64,000 nt of DNA from Paraburkholderia hayleyella (GTDB taxonomy: Bacteria > Pseudomonadota > Gammaproteobacteria > Burkholderiales > Burkholderiaceae): NCBI RefSeq assembly GCF_009455685.1, contig NZ_QPES01000001.1:558001-622000 (forward strand), in the 5' to 3' direction. The notes below the pieces were generated by a model. That model saw only the letters and a program-made list of their open reading frames with translations. It had not been told where the DNA came from and did not search any database. Of the stretch, positions 1 through 9,358 are shown one piece after another. The number at the start of each line of letters is the position of its first letter. The stretch's first letter is position 1. Both the position numbers and the translations under genes were made by a program.

Positions 1-2
1 TA

Positions 3-803
3 TTCGTGCTTGCCACGCTGTTCTACTGGATCGGCATGTTGACGCGTTCGCCGACAGGCGGCGCAATTGGTTCGAAGCTGACTTGGGCCGCTGTTTTGAT
101 GGGCTTCGTTGGCCTGATGGTGCGCTGGTACGAGTCCTATCTGATTGGCGCCGATGTAGGCCACATTCCGGTGTCGAACCTGTATGAAGTGTTTGTGCTG
201 TTCAGCCTGATTACCGCGCTGCTTTATCTGTATTACGAGCGGCACTACAACACGCGCTCGCTGGGCGCGTTTGTTTTGCTGGTGATTAGCGCTGCCGTGG
301 CCTTTCTGATGTGGTATTCGATCGCGCGTGATGCACAGCAGATTCAGCCGCTCGTGCCGGCCTTGCAGAGCTGGTGGATGAAGATTCACGTGCCGGCGAA
401 TTTCATCGGTTATGGCAGTTTCGCGCTGTCCGCAATGGTGGGCGTGGCGTATCTGCTCAAGGAACGTGGCGTGCTGGCTGATCGCTTGCCCTCACTCGAG
501 GTCCTTGATGACCTGATGTACAAGTCAATTGCCGTGGGTTTCGCTTTTTTCACGATTGCGACCATTCTTGGGGCGCTGTGGGCTGCCGAAGCATGGGGGG
601 GCTACTGGAGCTGGGACCCGAAAGAAACATGGGCGCTTATCGTCTGGCTGAATTACGCTGCCTGGCTGCATATGCGCCTGATGAAAGGCTTGCGTGGCGC
701 CGTGGCTGCATGGTGGGCACTGACGGGGTTGCTGGTGACGACGTTTGCCTTTCTGGGCGTGAACATGTTTTTGTCGGGTTTGCATAGCTACGGAAAGTTA
801 TAG
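3..803 (+). CDS. ccsB: Cytochrome c biogenesis protein CcsB/ResC (5' truncated by window edge)
   Basis: CcsB (ResC) works with ResB in system II cytochrome c maturation, moving heme to the outer face of the inner membrane and attaching it to apocytochromes. About 266 C-terminal residues are visible; the reading frame is open to the window edge, so the true start lies upstream and the GTG at position 6 need not be used. Several hydrophobic membrane segments surround the tryptophan-rich signature GGYWSWDPKETWALIVW, the WWD heme-handling motif, with flanking conserved histidines. The protein ends in SGLHSYGKL, typical of the family. A strong terminator follows at about 837, so it ends its operon. 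ResB should lie just upstream, outside the window. Family assignment is firm. Confidence 0.95.
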   Translation, partial: FVLATLFYWIGMLTRSPTGGAIGSKLTWAAVLMGFVGLMVRWYESYLIGADVGHIPVSNLYEVFVLFSLITALLYLYYERHYNTRSLGAFVLLVISAAVAFLMWYSIARDAQQIQPLVPALQSWWMKIHVPANFIGYGSFALSAMVGVAYLLKERGVLADRLPSLEVLDDLMYKSIAVGFAFFTIATILGALWAAEAWGGYWSWDPKETWALIVWLNYAAWLHMRLMKGLRGAVAAWWALTGLLVTTFAFLGVNMFLSGLHSYGKL

Positions 804-836
804 ATTGCGACCGAAGCCGGTTGTTGTTGTTATCCG

Positions 837-872
837 AAAACCGCTGGGAGATTCGCTCCCGGCGGTTTTTTT
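837..872 (+). terminator. Rho-independent terminator after ccsB
   Basis: A 10-bp stem (841-850 with 856-865, one G-T pair) closes a 5-base loop and is followed by seven T residues. It lies about 35 bases after the ccsB stop and before msrP, separating the two transcription units. Confidence 0.85.
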
Positions 873-994
873 ATTGCGCTTCAAATCTGGAAATTGGGCG
901 TAATGGTCGCTCTGGGTGCCGCACGAACGCTCAGCAGGCGGCGCGAGTCGAATGCTTATTGTCCTGGCTCCCAGGGCCTGAAAGGGGTTGGATC

Positions 995-1999
<1,005 letters not shown>

Positions 2000-2046
2000 G
2001 CCTCCGGCACCGTGGCGATCAATGTGCAAAAAGATTTGAACAAGCT

Positions 2047-2715
2047 GTGCCTCCCCGGACAGGAAAACCTGTGACGTGTCACAAGCCCTCTTCTGCGGTG
2101 GGTGGCGGCTGGGTAGCCCCGGCCAGAATCATCGTGTTTCTCGCCGCCTGGTATCCGCTGGCGCGTCTCGTAGTGTTGGGCCTGACTGGGCGGCTAGGCG
2201 CCAATCCGATTGAGTTCATCACGCGTTCGACAGGGCTGTGGACGCTGGTTTTTCTCTGTATCACGCTCGCGGTGACGCCGCTACGCCGTCTCACCGGGAT
2301 CAATGCGCTGTTGCGGTTTCGTCGCATGCTTGGCCTGTATGTTTTTTTCTATGCGACGCTGCATTTCACGACCTATCTTTGGTTCGACAAATGGTTCGAT
2401 TGGCTGGCGATCCTGAAAGACATTGGCAAGCGGCCTTTTATCACGGTGGGTTTTGCGGCGTTTATTTTGCTGCTGCTGTTAGCGCTGACCTCGCCACGCG
2501 CGATGGTGCGCAGGCTTGGACGCCGCTGGCAGATTTTGCATCGTGCCATTTACGCCATTGGTGTGCTGGCGATCCTGCATTTCTGGTGGATGAAAGCGGG
2601 TAAGCACGATCTGATGTTGCCTAAAATTTATGGCGCCATCATGGCGCTACTTCTGGGATGGCGTCTGATGATGTGGTTGCGTGGGCGGATGACGCGAACG
2701 TCTTTGAAACCATGA
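2047..2715 (+). CDS. msrQ: Heme-binding membrane subunit MsrQ (YedZ)
   Basis: MsrQ is the inner-membrane b-type heme protein that passes electrons from quinol (or a flavin reductase) to MsrP. The 222-residue protein begins with GTG and has about six hydrophobic segments typical of the ferric-reductase-like fold. Candidate heme ligands are the histidines in ATLHFTTYLW, ILHRAIYAIG and AILHFWWMK. It directly follows msrP, the usual operon arrangement, and is closed by a bidirectional hairpin at 2742-2781. The GTG start is the first in frame after a short gap; a slightly later start is possible. Confidence 0.93.
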   Translation: MPPRTGKPVTCHKPSSAVGGGWVAPARIIVFLAAWYPLARLVVLGLTGRLGANPIEFITRSTGLWTLVFLCITLAVTPLRRLTGINALLRFRRMLGLYVFFYATLHFTTYLWFDKWFDWLAILKDIGKRPFITVGFAAFILLLLLALTSPRAMVRRLGRRWQILHRAIYAIGVLAILHFWWMKAGKHDLMLPKIYGAIMALLLGWRLMMWLRGRMTRTSLKP

Positions 2716-2741
2716 TGCATGGCTAAAACACGGATAAAACG

Positions 2742-2781
2742 AAAAAAGCGATACGGTATCCAGATGCCGTATCGCTTTTTG
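2742..2781. terminator. Bidirectional terminator between msrQ and lysA
   Basis: A 9-bp perfect stem (2748-2756 with 2767-2775), extendable by two pairs, is flanked by six A on the left and five T on the right. It can stop transcription both from msrQ and from the convergent lysA. Confidence 0.85.
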
Positions 2782-2817
2782 ATTGTGCGCGTCGTGCGCG
2801 AAGGATTGAACGAAAGC

Positions 2818-4089
2818 CTAGTCTGGCAGAATCGTTTCGTTCGCAAAGAGTTGCGCGACTTCTTCACGCACCCGGACGACGTGGACTTGATCTCCATCCA
2901 CCATCACCTCTGCTGCGCGTGGCCGGGTGTTGTAGTTGGAGCTCATCGCAAAGCCATAGGCGCCCGCCGAATACACCGCCAGCAGTTCCCCAGGGCTTAC
3001 CGCCAGACGCCGTTCGCGGCCTAGCCAGTCGCCGCTTTCGCAGACCGGCCCGACAACGTCATAGACTCCGGCCGGTGCGGAACCGGGGGGAGCTTGCACG
3101 ACGGGCTCGATGGCATGGAACGCCTCGTACATCGCAGGGCGCGCAAGATCATTCATCGCCGCATCGACGATCGCAAAGTTTTTTTCTGCGCCGGGTTTCA
3201 GGAATTCGACCCGTGTCAGCATCACGCCTGCGTTGCCGACCAGCGAACGTCCTGGCTCGAAATACACTTCACGCTGACCGTGGCCGCGTGCTTCGATCCG
3301 CTCGAGTACCGTGCGCACGAATGCGCCAATTTCAGGGGGAGTTTCGTCCTGGTAAGTGATGCCCAGGCCGCCGCCGACGTCGATATGGCCGAGCACGATG
3401 CCATCGGCTTCGAGCTGTTCGACCAGGTCGAGCAGCTTGTCCACGGCATCGAGATAGGGGGCGATTTCGGTGATCTGCGAGCCGATATGGCAGTCGATCC
3501 CGACGACCTCAAGATGCGGCATCGCCGCCGCGGCATGGTACGCCGCACGTGCCTCGTCGAAGGCAACGCCGAACTTGTTCGATTTAAGACCGGTCGAGAT
3601 ATACGGGTGCGTTTTGGCATCGACGTCGGGATTGACGCGAAGCGATACCGGCGCTTTTTTGCCGAGTGCGGCGGCCACTGCATTGAGCCGGTCGAGTTCG
3701 GGGATGGATTCGACGTTGAAGCATTTCACGCCTGCGATGAGGGCGTCGCGCATTTCATCGGCGCGTTTGCCGACGCCGGAGAACACCGTGTTTTCTGCTT
3801 TGCCGCCAGCCGCGAGAACGCGTGCCAGCTCACCACCCGACACGATATCGAAGCCTGCGCCCAGACGCGCGAACACATTAAGCACGGCCAGATTGCTGTT
3901 GGCCTTGACCGCCACGTGCACCGTGGCGCGGCGGCCCTGGCAGGCATCCGCATACGCGTGCCAGGCGCGTGTCAGCGCGGCGCGCGAATACACGTATAAC
4001 GGGGTGCCGAACTGTTCGGCAAGCGAAACGGCCGACACGCGCTCGGCGTGCAGTACGCCGTCGATGTAGGCAAATGCAGATGAAGTCAT
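2818..4089 (-). CDS. lysA: Diaminopimelate decarboxylase LysA
   Basis: LysA removes CO2 from meso-diaminopimelate to give L-lysine, the last step of lysine synthesis. The 423-residue protein is a fold-III PLP enzyme: the PLP lysine is Lys62 in HVAVKANSN, HIGSQ (201-205) and the glycine-rich GHIDVGGGLG (about 234-243) line the cofactor site, EPGR (278-281) binds the phosphate, and Cys350 in GPVCESGD is the substrate-site cysteine contributed across the dimer. Length matches the bacterial family. The start is 10 bases from the end of lptM, so lptM-lysA form an operon, an arrangement widely kept in Gammaproteobacteria and Betaproteobacteria. Confidence 0.97.
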   Translation of the reverse strand: MTSSAFAYIDGVLHAERVSAVSLAEQFGTPLYVYSRAALTRAWHAYADACQGRRATVHVAVKANSNLAVLNVFARLGAGFDIVSGGELARVLAAGGKAENTVFSGVGKRADEMRDALIAGVKCFNVESIPELDRLNAVAAALGKKAPVSLRVNPDVDAKTHPYISTGLKSNKFGVAFDEARAAYHAAAAMPHLEVVGIDCHIGSQITEIAPYLDAVDKLLDLVEQLEADGIVLGHIDVGGGLGITYQDETPPEIGAFVRTVLERIEARGHGQREVYFEPGRSLVGNAGVMLTRVEFLKPGAEKNFAIVDAAMNDLARPAMYEAFHAIEPVVQAPPGSAPAGVYDVVGPVCESGDWLGRERRLAVSPGELLAVYSAGAYGFAMSSNYNTRPRAAEVMVDGDQVHVVRVREEVAQLFANETILPD

Positions 4090-4099
4090 GCAGAAAGTC

Positions 4100-4501
4100 T
4101 TATTGATGAACGGGGATAGCGCTGGAGGCGGGTTGCTGCGGTGCGGGCGAGGGCTCGTTTGCAGGAGGCGTGCTCAAGGTGTCGTCGGGCGTCAGGGTTA
4201 GCGAAAGCGGCACGCCAGAGGTATCGGGCACGCTGTCGATGGGCTCTGACGCGGCGGCTGATGGCGCTGATGGCGCTGATGGCGCTGATGGCGCTGAGGG
4301 CGTTGAAGACGTGGTTTGCGCATCAGGCTGAACATCTTCATCGGCATTGTCAGGCGCAGGGGGCTGCGACCGAAGCGGTGCGGGAAGCGGTGGCACAGTG
4401 GGCAGATAGAGCGCGCCGCGTTGTCCGCAGCCGCTGAGCAAGCTGCCAGCGCAAACGGCTAAAGCCGCTACAATCGCGCTCATCCGGAAAATGACTCGCA
4501 T
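4100..4501 (-). CDS. lptM: LPS-assembly-associated lipoprotein LptM (YifL-like)
   Basis: A 133-residue small lipoprotein. The signal peptide ends in the lipobox LLSGC and the mature protein starts CGQRGALYLP, the conserved short motif of LptM/YifL, which in E. coli helps the LptD-LptE translocon mature. The rest is low-complexity, rich in Pro, Ser and Ala, and contains a Ser-Ala-Pro repeat encoded by 9-bp tandem units. Only the N-terminal motif supports the function; the tail is not conserved in the family. It precedes lysA by 10 bases and is divergent from cyaY, with 36 bases between the two starts. Confidence 0.8.
   Translation of the reverse strand: MRVIFRMSAIVAALAVCAGSLLSGCGQRGALYLPTVPPLPAPLRSQPPAPDNADEDVQPDAQTTSSTPSAPSAPSAPSAPSAAASEPIDSVPDTSGVPLSLTLTPDDTLSTPPANEPSPAPQQPASSAIPVHQ
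4258..4302. repeat. Tandem 9-bp repeat inside lptM
   Basis: Four identical copies of CTGATGGCG, then a one-base variant. On the coding (minus) strand they give repeated Ser-Ala-Pro triplets, so a change in copy number would keep the frame. Confidence 0.85.
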
Positions 4502-4537
4502 GACTGTCCCTAAATTAGTTAATCGACGGAGTTTAGC

Positions 4538-4855
4538 ATGTCCGACAGTGAGTACCTGAGCCGCGCTGAGGCTGTCCTGGCGGCGCTTGAGCGCACGCTC
4601 GACGCGACCGAAGTAGATCTTGAGTTCGAACGCAGCGGCAATGTTTTGACGCTCGAATTCGAGAATAAATCGAAGATCATCGTGAATTTACAACCGCCGA
4701 TGCAGGAGATCTGGATCGCCGCGAAAGCAGGCGGGTTTCATTTCAGGTTTATCGACGGTGTATGGCGGGATACGCGCGGCGGCACCGAGTTTTTCGCCGC
4801 GCTTTCCGACTATGCGACGCAACAGGCCGGCGAGCCGTTGCATTTCACCCTGTGA
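4538..4855 (+). CDS. cyaY: Iron-sulfur cluster assembly protein CyaY (frataxin)
   Basis: CyaY is the bacterial frataxin, an iron-binding regulator of the IscS/IscU iron-sulfur assembly machine. The 105-residue protein has the family layout: an acidic first helix (LERTLDATEVDLEFE), a beta sheet with LTLEFENKSKIIVN, the conserved NLQPPMQEIWIA and GGFHFRF, and the final helix with FFAALSDYA. It is transcribed away from lptM with only 36 bases between the starts, and its own ribosome site (ACGGAG) is just upstream of the ATG. It runs convergent with mrcA. Confidence 0.96.
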   Translation: MSDSEYLSRAEAVLAALERTLDATEVDLEFERSGNVLTLEFENKSKIIVNLQPPMQEIWIAAKAGGFHFRFIDGVWRDTRGGTEFFAALSDYATQQAGEPLHFTL

Positions 4856-4903
4856 TCTGGCGATTCCTTCTCAATGTGTGACGCGAGCCACACCTGACTG
4901 GCC

Positions 4904-4946
4904 GTCGCCATCGGGCGGAGCGTGAAGGCGCTAGCGCGATGGCGAC
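4904..4946. terminator. Inverted repeat between cyaY and mrcA, possible terminator
   Basis: A 10-bp perfect inverted repeat (4904-4913 with 4937-4946) lies between two convergent genes. There is no T run, so it could be a Rho-associated or mRNA 3'-end hairpin rather than a classical terminator. Confidence 0.4.
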
Positions 4947-4965
4947 ATCCGGCACCAGGTGAGTT

Positions 4966-7374
4966 TCAGTGGCCTCGAAACAGATTCATGATGTCCTGCT
5001 TTTCCTGCTCGTCGACCTGGGCTGGCGCGGTTGAGGTGCCGTCTGTGCCGTTGCCCGGTGTGGCCTGGTTCAAGCCGACCGAGGCGATAAAACCATGACC
5101 GGGAGTGAACGTGTCGTAATACAGTTCGCCGCCCAGCGTCACGATGCCATTGGGCATTGGCATCCGGTATTCCGGCACGCCTTTTAAGGCGCTGCCCATA
5201 TATTCGATCCAGACCGGCAACGCTAGTCCGCCGCCGGTTTCACGATCGCCCAGGCTGCGCGGATTGTCATAGCCGATCCATGCCACGGCGGCTAACGTAG
5301 GCTGATAGCCGCCAAACCACGCATCGCGTGAATCGTTCGTGGTGCCGGTTTTGCCTGCCAGATCCGTGCGCTTCAAGGCATTTGTCTTGGACCCGGTGCC
5401 GCGTTGCGCAACGCTTTGCAGCATGCTGTTCATGATGTAGGCGTTGCGCGGATCGATTGCGTGCGGCGCGCTTTCGCCTGCCACCAGCGGTTGCGTATGC
5501 GTGACGACTATGCCGCGCTGGTCGGTAACCTCAGCGATCAGATAAGGATTGACGCGATAGCCACCGTTGGCGAAAACCGAAAATGCCCCGGCCATCTGTA
5601 GCGGTGTGACTTGTCCCGCGCCAAGCGCCATCGGCAGGTAGGCAGGATTGCGGTCGGCATCGAAGCCAAAGCGGGTAATGAACTGCTGCGCGTACTTCGT
5701 GCCAATCTGGTTCAGGATGCGGATTGAAACCAGATTTTTGGATTTTTGCAGCCCGGTGCGCATGCTCATCGGACCATCGAAGCTTCCGCCGTAGTTTTTC
5801 GGCTCCCACGCTTGTCCACCGGTTTCAGCGGCGCTGAAGTAAAGCGGAGCATCGTTGACGATGGTCGCCGGGCCGAGCCCCTTGTCCAGCGCAGCCGAAT
5901 ATACGAACGGCTTGAAGCTGGAGCCCGGTTGCCGCCAGGCTTGAGTGACGTGATTGAACTTGTTCTTGTTGAAATCGAAACCGCCCACCAGGGCGCGAAT
6001 CGCGCCGTTTTGCGGCACGACCGAGATAAACGCGCCTTCGATCTGCGGCAATTGGGTAATGGACCACTTGCCGTCTTCGCCTTTGATGAGCCGAACGATT
6101 GCGCCGGGCCGAATGCGCTGGTTAGGCTGGGCACGTGGGCCAAGTGCGAATGCGGCGAAACGCAGGTTATCGCCTTCGATGATGGCGGTATTGCCGTCGC
6201 TGAAGCTGGCTTCTACCTGTTTCGGGCTGGCTGCGGTGACAACCGCGGCGATGATCTCGCCGTTATCCGGATGGTCGAGCAAGGCATCATCGATTGCCTG
6301 TTCACGTTCGGTTTTGTCGTCGGGCAGTTCAATAAAGGCTTCCGGCCCGCGATAACCATGGCGCCGCTCGTAGTTCATCAGACCCTTGCGCAAGGCGCGG
6401 TAAGCGGTGTCCTGATCGGCGGAATCGATCGTGGTGACGACGTTGAGCCCGCGTGTATAGGTTTCTTCCCGATACTGCGCGTACATCAGTTGCCGCACCA
6501 TTTCGGCGACGTATTCGGCGTGCACGCTGAATTCTTTCCCCGCGCCCTTGATGACCAGCTGTTGGCTGCTAGCTTCGTCGTATTGCGCCTGAGTGATGTC
6601 GTGCAGTTCCAGCATGCGTTGCAGGATGTACTCCTGGCGAACCTTGGCCCGTTTGGGATTGACTACGGGGTTATAGGCCGAAGGCGCTTTTGGCAAACCC
6701 GCGAGCATCGCGGATTCAGCCAGCGTCAGGTCTTTCAGTTCTTTGCCGAAATATATCCGCGCGGCGCTGGCGAAGCCGTAAGCGCGCTGCCCCAGATAAA
6801 TCTGGTTCATGTAGACCTCGAGAATCTGGTCTTTCGATAACCTGGATTCGATCTTGTACGCCAGCAGCATTTCGTAAATCTTGCGCGTGTAGGTTTTTTC
6901 GCTCGATAAAAAGAAGTTGCGGGCCACTTGCATGGTGATCGTGCTCGCGCCCTGCGAGGCATGACCGTTGGTCAGCGCGACAAAACCGGCTCGTGCGATA
7001 CCCGTCAGATCGACGCCGCCATGATCGTAAAAACGGGCGTCTTCGATGGCCAGCACGGCTTTTTTCAGTGTTTCGGGCACATCCTGGATATGGACGATAT
7101 CGCGCCGTTCTTCGCCGAATTCGCCGATCAGTACGTGGTCGGCGGTGTAAATGCGCAGGGGCACCTTGGGACGGTAATCGGTGAGCGCGTCAAGTGACGG
7201 CAGGTTGGGTGTGGCGACAACCAGCGCATAGCACAGCACCAGACCCCCGCAGACGATGGCCGCTGCGATCAGGCCGACGAACCAGAGGCTCACCTTGAGC
7301 CATAGCGGCTGCGTGCGCTTTTCCTTTTCGGGAGCAGGCGGAGGAGAAACAGGAGCGGGAGGCAAAGATTCCAT
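4966..7374 (-). CDS. mrcA: Penicillin-binding protein 1A, bifunctional transglycosylase/transpeptidase
   Basis: This class A PBP polymerises and cross-links peptidoglycan in the periplasm. I start it at the ATG ending at 7374 (802 residues) because MESLPPAP begins a short Pro-rich cytoplasmic tail before a single membrane anchor (about 26-52). The frame is open for 57 more codons, but that part lacks family character. The GT51 domain has catalytic Glu111 in AIEDARFYDHGG; an OB-like insert follows; the transpeptidase domain has the SxxK serine Ser485 (QPGSSFKPF), then SKN and KTGTT motifs. It is divergent from pilM, the usual arrangement in Gram-negative bacteria. Confidence 0.96.
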   Translation of the reverse strand: MESLPPAPVSPPPAPEKEKRTQPLWLKVSLWFVGLIAAAIVCGGLVLCYALVVATPNLPSLDALTDYRPKVPLRIYTADHVLIGEFGEERRDIVHIQDVPETLKKAVLAIEDARFYDHGGVDLTGIARAGFVALTNGHASQGASTITMQVARNFFLSSEKTYTRKIYEMLLAYKIESRLSKDQILEVYMNQIYLGQRAYGFASAARIYFGKELKDLTLAESAMLAGLPKAPSAYNPVVNPKRAKVRQEYILQRMLELHDITQAQYDEASSQQLVIKGAGKEFSVHAEYVAEMVRQLMYAQYREETYTRGLNVVTTIDSADQDTAYRALRKGLMNYERRHGYRGPEAFIELPDDKTEREQAIDDALLDHPDNGEIIAAVVTAASPKQVEASFSDGNTAIIEGDNLRFAAFALGPRAQPNQRIRPGAIVRLIKGEDGKWSITQLPQIEGAFISVVPQNGAIRALVGGFDFNKNKFNHVTQAWRQPGSSFKPFVYSAALDKGLGPATIVNDAPLYFSAAETGGQAWEPKNYGGSFDGPMSMRTGLQKSKNLVSIRILNQIGTKYAQQFITRFGFDADRNPAYLPMALGAGQVTPLQMAGAFSVFANGGYRVNPYLIAEVTDQRGIVVTHTQPLVAGESAPHAIDPRNAYIMNSMLQSVAQRGTGSKTNALKRTDLAGKTGTTNDSRDAWFGGYQPTLAAVAWIGYDNPRSLGDRETGGGLALPVWIEYMGSALKGVPEYRMPMPNGIVTLGGELYYDTFTPGHGFIASVGLNQATPGNGTDGTSTAPAQVDEQEKQDIMNLFRGH

Positions 7375-7646
7375 ATAGGCACCAAAAAACAGTCCCGCGA
7401 TTATAGCCGTCCGCGTTTTTGGTCTTTTCTTGTAAAAAACCGTTGATAAAAACCCGGGTTTCGCGCTGTGCCGCGAAATCTGGAACAGCCCTACTGTAAC
7501 CAGGCTCAGGGCATCCACGGCGCGCTTTAACGCAGCGTTAGCCATCTGGCCGAATATCGCGCCCTCCTTGCGCCAGGCACAATTTTTTCATTGCTGGCCG
7601 TGCCCGTTGGGTGACGGTGTCGGGCGAGTTGAGTCTGGAGGAGTGA

Positions 7647-8624
7647 ATGGTGCTGGATGATTCATTGTTATTAGGGCTGCGCCGCTTCGCGGTGGGGGTC
7701 GATGTCAGCCCGCAAGGCGTGAGGTTGGTGGTGTTAAGCCAGCGCGGGCGAGCCAGGACGACCTTGCGCATCGAATATCTGGCTTCGCAGCCTCTGCCGG
7801 CCGGTGCGATGGCGGGTGCCGAAATTATCGACAAGGCCACCGTGGCGCAGGCGTTGCGTGAAGCGTTTGGCGGCTTGCCGCGTAGCTGTAGCCGTCACGT
7901 GCTGCACTGTGCCATGGCGGTACCCGCTTCGGCCACGCTGATGGCAACGCTTTCTTTCGCCGGGCTAGCGCCTGACAGCAGCCCGGCGGCTAGCGGTTTT
8001 AAGCTCGCGGGGCTGGAGCCTGCCGTGATGGTGGCGGCGGAACGGATAGCGGGCATCGAGCGCCATGCGCTGGCCGTTGACTGGTTTGTGGACACTTCGG
8101 TGCCTTACGAGGGGCACTTGAGCATTGCGGCGGCTGCACGGCGGCATCTCGATGACCGGGTCGAATGCGCGGCCATGGCCGGTATCGTGCTGACCACGCT
8201 GGATGGCGAGCCGCATGCTGCTTTGCGGGCGCTGCGTTACGAGGCGAGCATCGAACTCGATCCTGATGCGATATACGTCGCGCTGTGGGTGGGTTGGGAC
8301 GGCATCTTTGGCTGGCGTCTGATGGATGGCCAGGTGGCACGCGAAATCCGCTATCCCGATGCCCGATACACCGATCTGGCGCAGGCGTTGCGCGAACTTG
8401 CCGACGGTACGGCACCCAACTGCGCGCTGGTAGGAGGGGAGCTGGATTTGCTGGATGGCGTGAGTTTTTCTCTCGCGGATATCGGCGATGTGCTGGGTTG
8501 CATCGTTTTGCCATTTGAATGCATGGCTTTCGGCAGTCGTTCCCAGAGCGTTCAGGGAGGGCTGCTGCATGAGCCCGCGTGTGCTGTCGCGTGTGGCCTG
8601 GCGTTACGCGAGGTGATGGAATGA
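7647..8624 (+). CDS. pilM: Type IV pilus assembly protein PilM (divergent)
   Basis: PilM is an actin-like cytoplasmic protein that binds the N-terminus of PilN and couples the pilus motor to the membrane alignment complex. The 325-residue protein starts with RRFAVGVDVSPQGVRLVVL, the phosphate-1 region of an actin-like fold, and later has ALVGGELDLL and a C-terminal PACAVACGLALRE resembling PilM ends. Overall similarity looks weak; position first in a pilM-N-O-Q operon is strong support. A good ribosome site (GGAGG) precedes the ATG. The stop overlaps the pilN start by 4 bp. A degenerate DNA-transformation-only system is possible. Confidence 0.82.
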   Translation: MVLDDSLLLGLRRFAVGVDVSPQGVRLVVLSQRGRARTTLRIEYLASQPLPAGAMAGAEIIDKATVAQALREAFGGLPRSCSRHVLHCAMAVPASATLMATLSFAGLAPDSSPAASGFKLAGLEPAVMVAAERIAGIERHALAVDWFVDTSVPYEGHLSIAAAARRHLDDRVECAAMAGIVLTTLDGEPHAALRALRYEASIELDPDAIYVALWVGWDGIFGWRLMDGQVAREIRYPDARYTDLAQALRELADGTAPNCALVGGELDLLDGVSFSLADIGDVLGCIVLPFECMAFGSRSQSVQGGLLHEPACAVACGLALREVME

Positions 8625-9358
8625 GCCCGCTGCTTCTGGGGTGGGCCAGAACCGGTAAAAGGCAGCCGCGCGCATTGCGGCGCTTATGGCTTGGAGGTTT
8701 CAATTTATTGCCTTACCGCCAGCGCGATGCGCGGCGTGCCCGCCAACGCTGCCTGATACAAGGCTGCGCGGCGGCCGTCGCAGGATTGGCAGCCGTTGCT
8801 GCCGTAGCAGGTTGGCACGCCATCGAGCGCATCAGGACGGATACGCAACGCGCGGTACTCGAGCATTCGCTGGCGCAACTGGCGGCACCGCTGGCTGAAC
8901 ACGAACAGCTAAAGCGCAATGCGGCGTTGCAACGTCAGCTCGTGGAACAGGCCGCAGCAGCCTCAGTGCCGACGACACGCTTGCTCGTCTTGCTGTATGC
9001 GCTGGGCCACATGGCTGCGGAAGGTGTGACCGTGCACGAGATGCAAGTGCGCGGACAGGACGCCCGAGTGCTGGCGAGCGCACCCGGCCATATGGCCGCT
9101 GCCGCATGGTTGAAACAGCTTTCGCTTGTGCCTGATGTAAAAAATGCGGAGATGAACGGCCTGCGCCGTGCGAATGATGCTGTGCACAACACGCGTTCCT
9201 CCGATCCGGCCCCGGTGGAGTTTGCCGTCAGGTGGCACTGGGGCGGCTCGGCTGCTGCGGGTGCTCCTGGTGCTTCTGACGTTTCTGATGCTTCTGGTAC
9301 ATCCAGCACATCGGGTGCAACGAGCGGCGCAGCAGGTTCGGTGCGAGGTGCGCGATGA
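8621..9358 (+). CDS. pilN: Type IV pilus inner-membrane alignment protein PilN
   Basis: PilN is a bitopic membrane protein whose short cytoplasmic N-terminus binds PilM and whose periplasmic domain pairs with PilO. The 245-residue protein has the PilM-binding signature FNLLPYRQRDARR (about 27-39), one membrane segment, a coiled-coil-like stretch (about 75-110) and a ferredoxin-like periplasmic part. The final 30 residues are Ser, Ala, Gly and Thr rich and look like a low-complexity tail absent from typical PilN. The start is chosen at the ATGA overlap with pilM; an earlier in-frame start exists but would remove the coupling. Confidence 0.85.
   Translation: MSPLLLGWARTGKRQPRALRRLWLGGFNLLPYRQRDARRARQRCLIQGCAAAVAGLAAVAAVAGWHAIERIRTDTQRAVLEHSLAQLAAPLAEHEQLKRNAALQRQLVEQAAAASVPTTRLLVLLYALGHMAAEGVTVHEMQVRGQDARVLASAPGHMAAAAWLKQLSLVPDVKNAEMNGLRRANDAVHNTRSSDPAPVEFAVRWHWGGSAAAGAPGASDVSDASGTSSTSGATSGAAGSVRGAR

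Noticed and set aside
7375..7545. N-terminal extension of mrcA by 57 codons
   Set aside because: The added segment lacks PBP1A character; MESLPPAP followed by one membrane anchor fits the family start.
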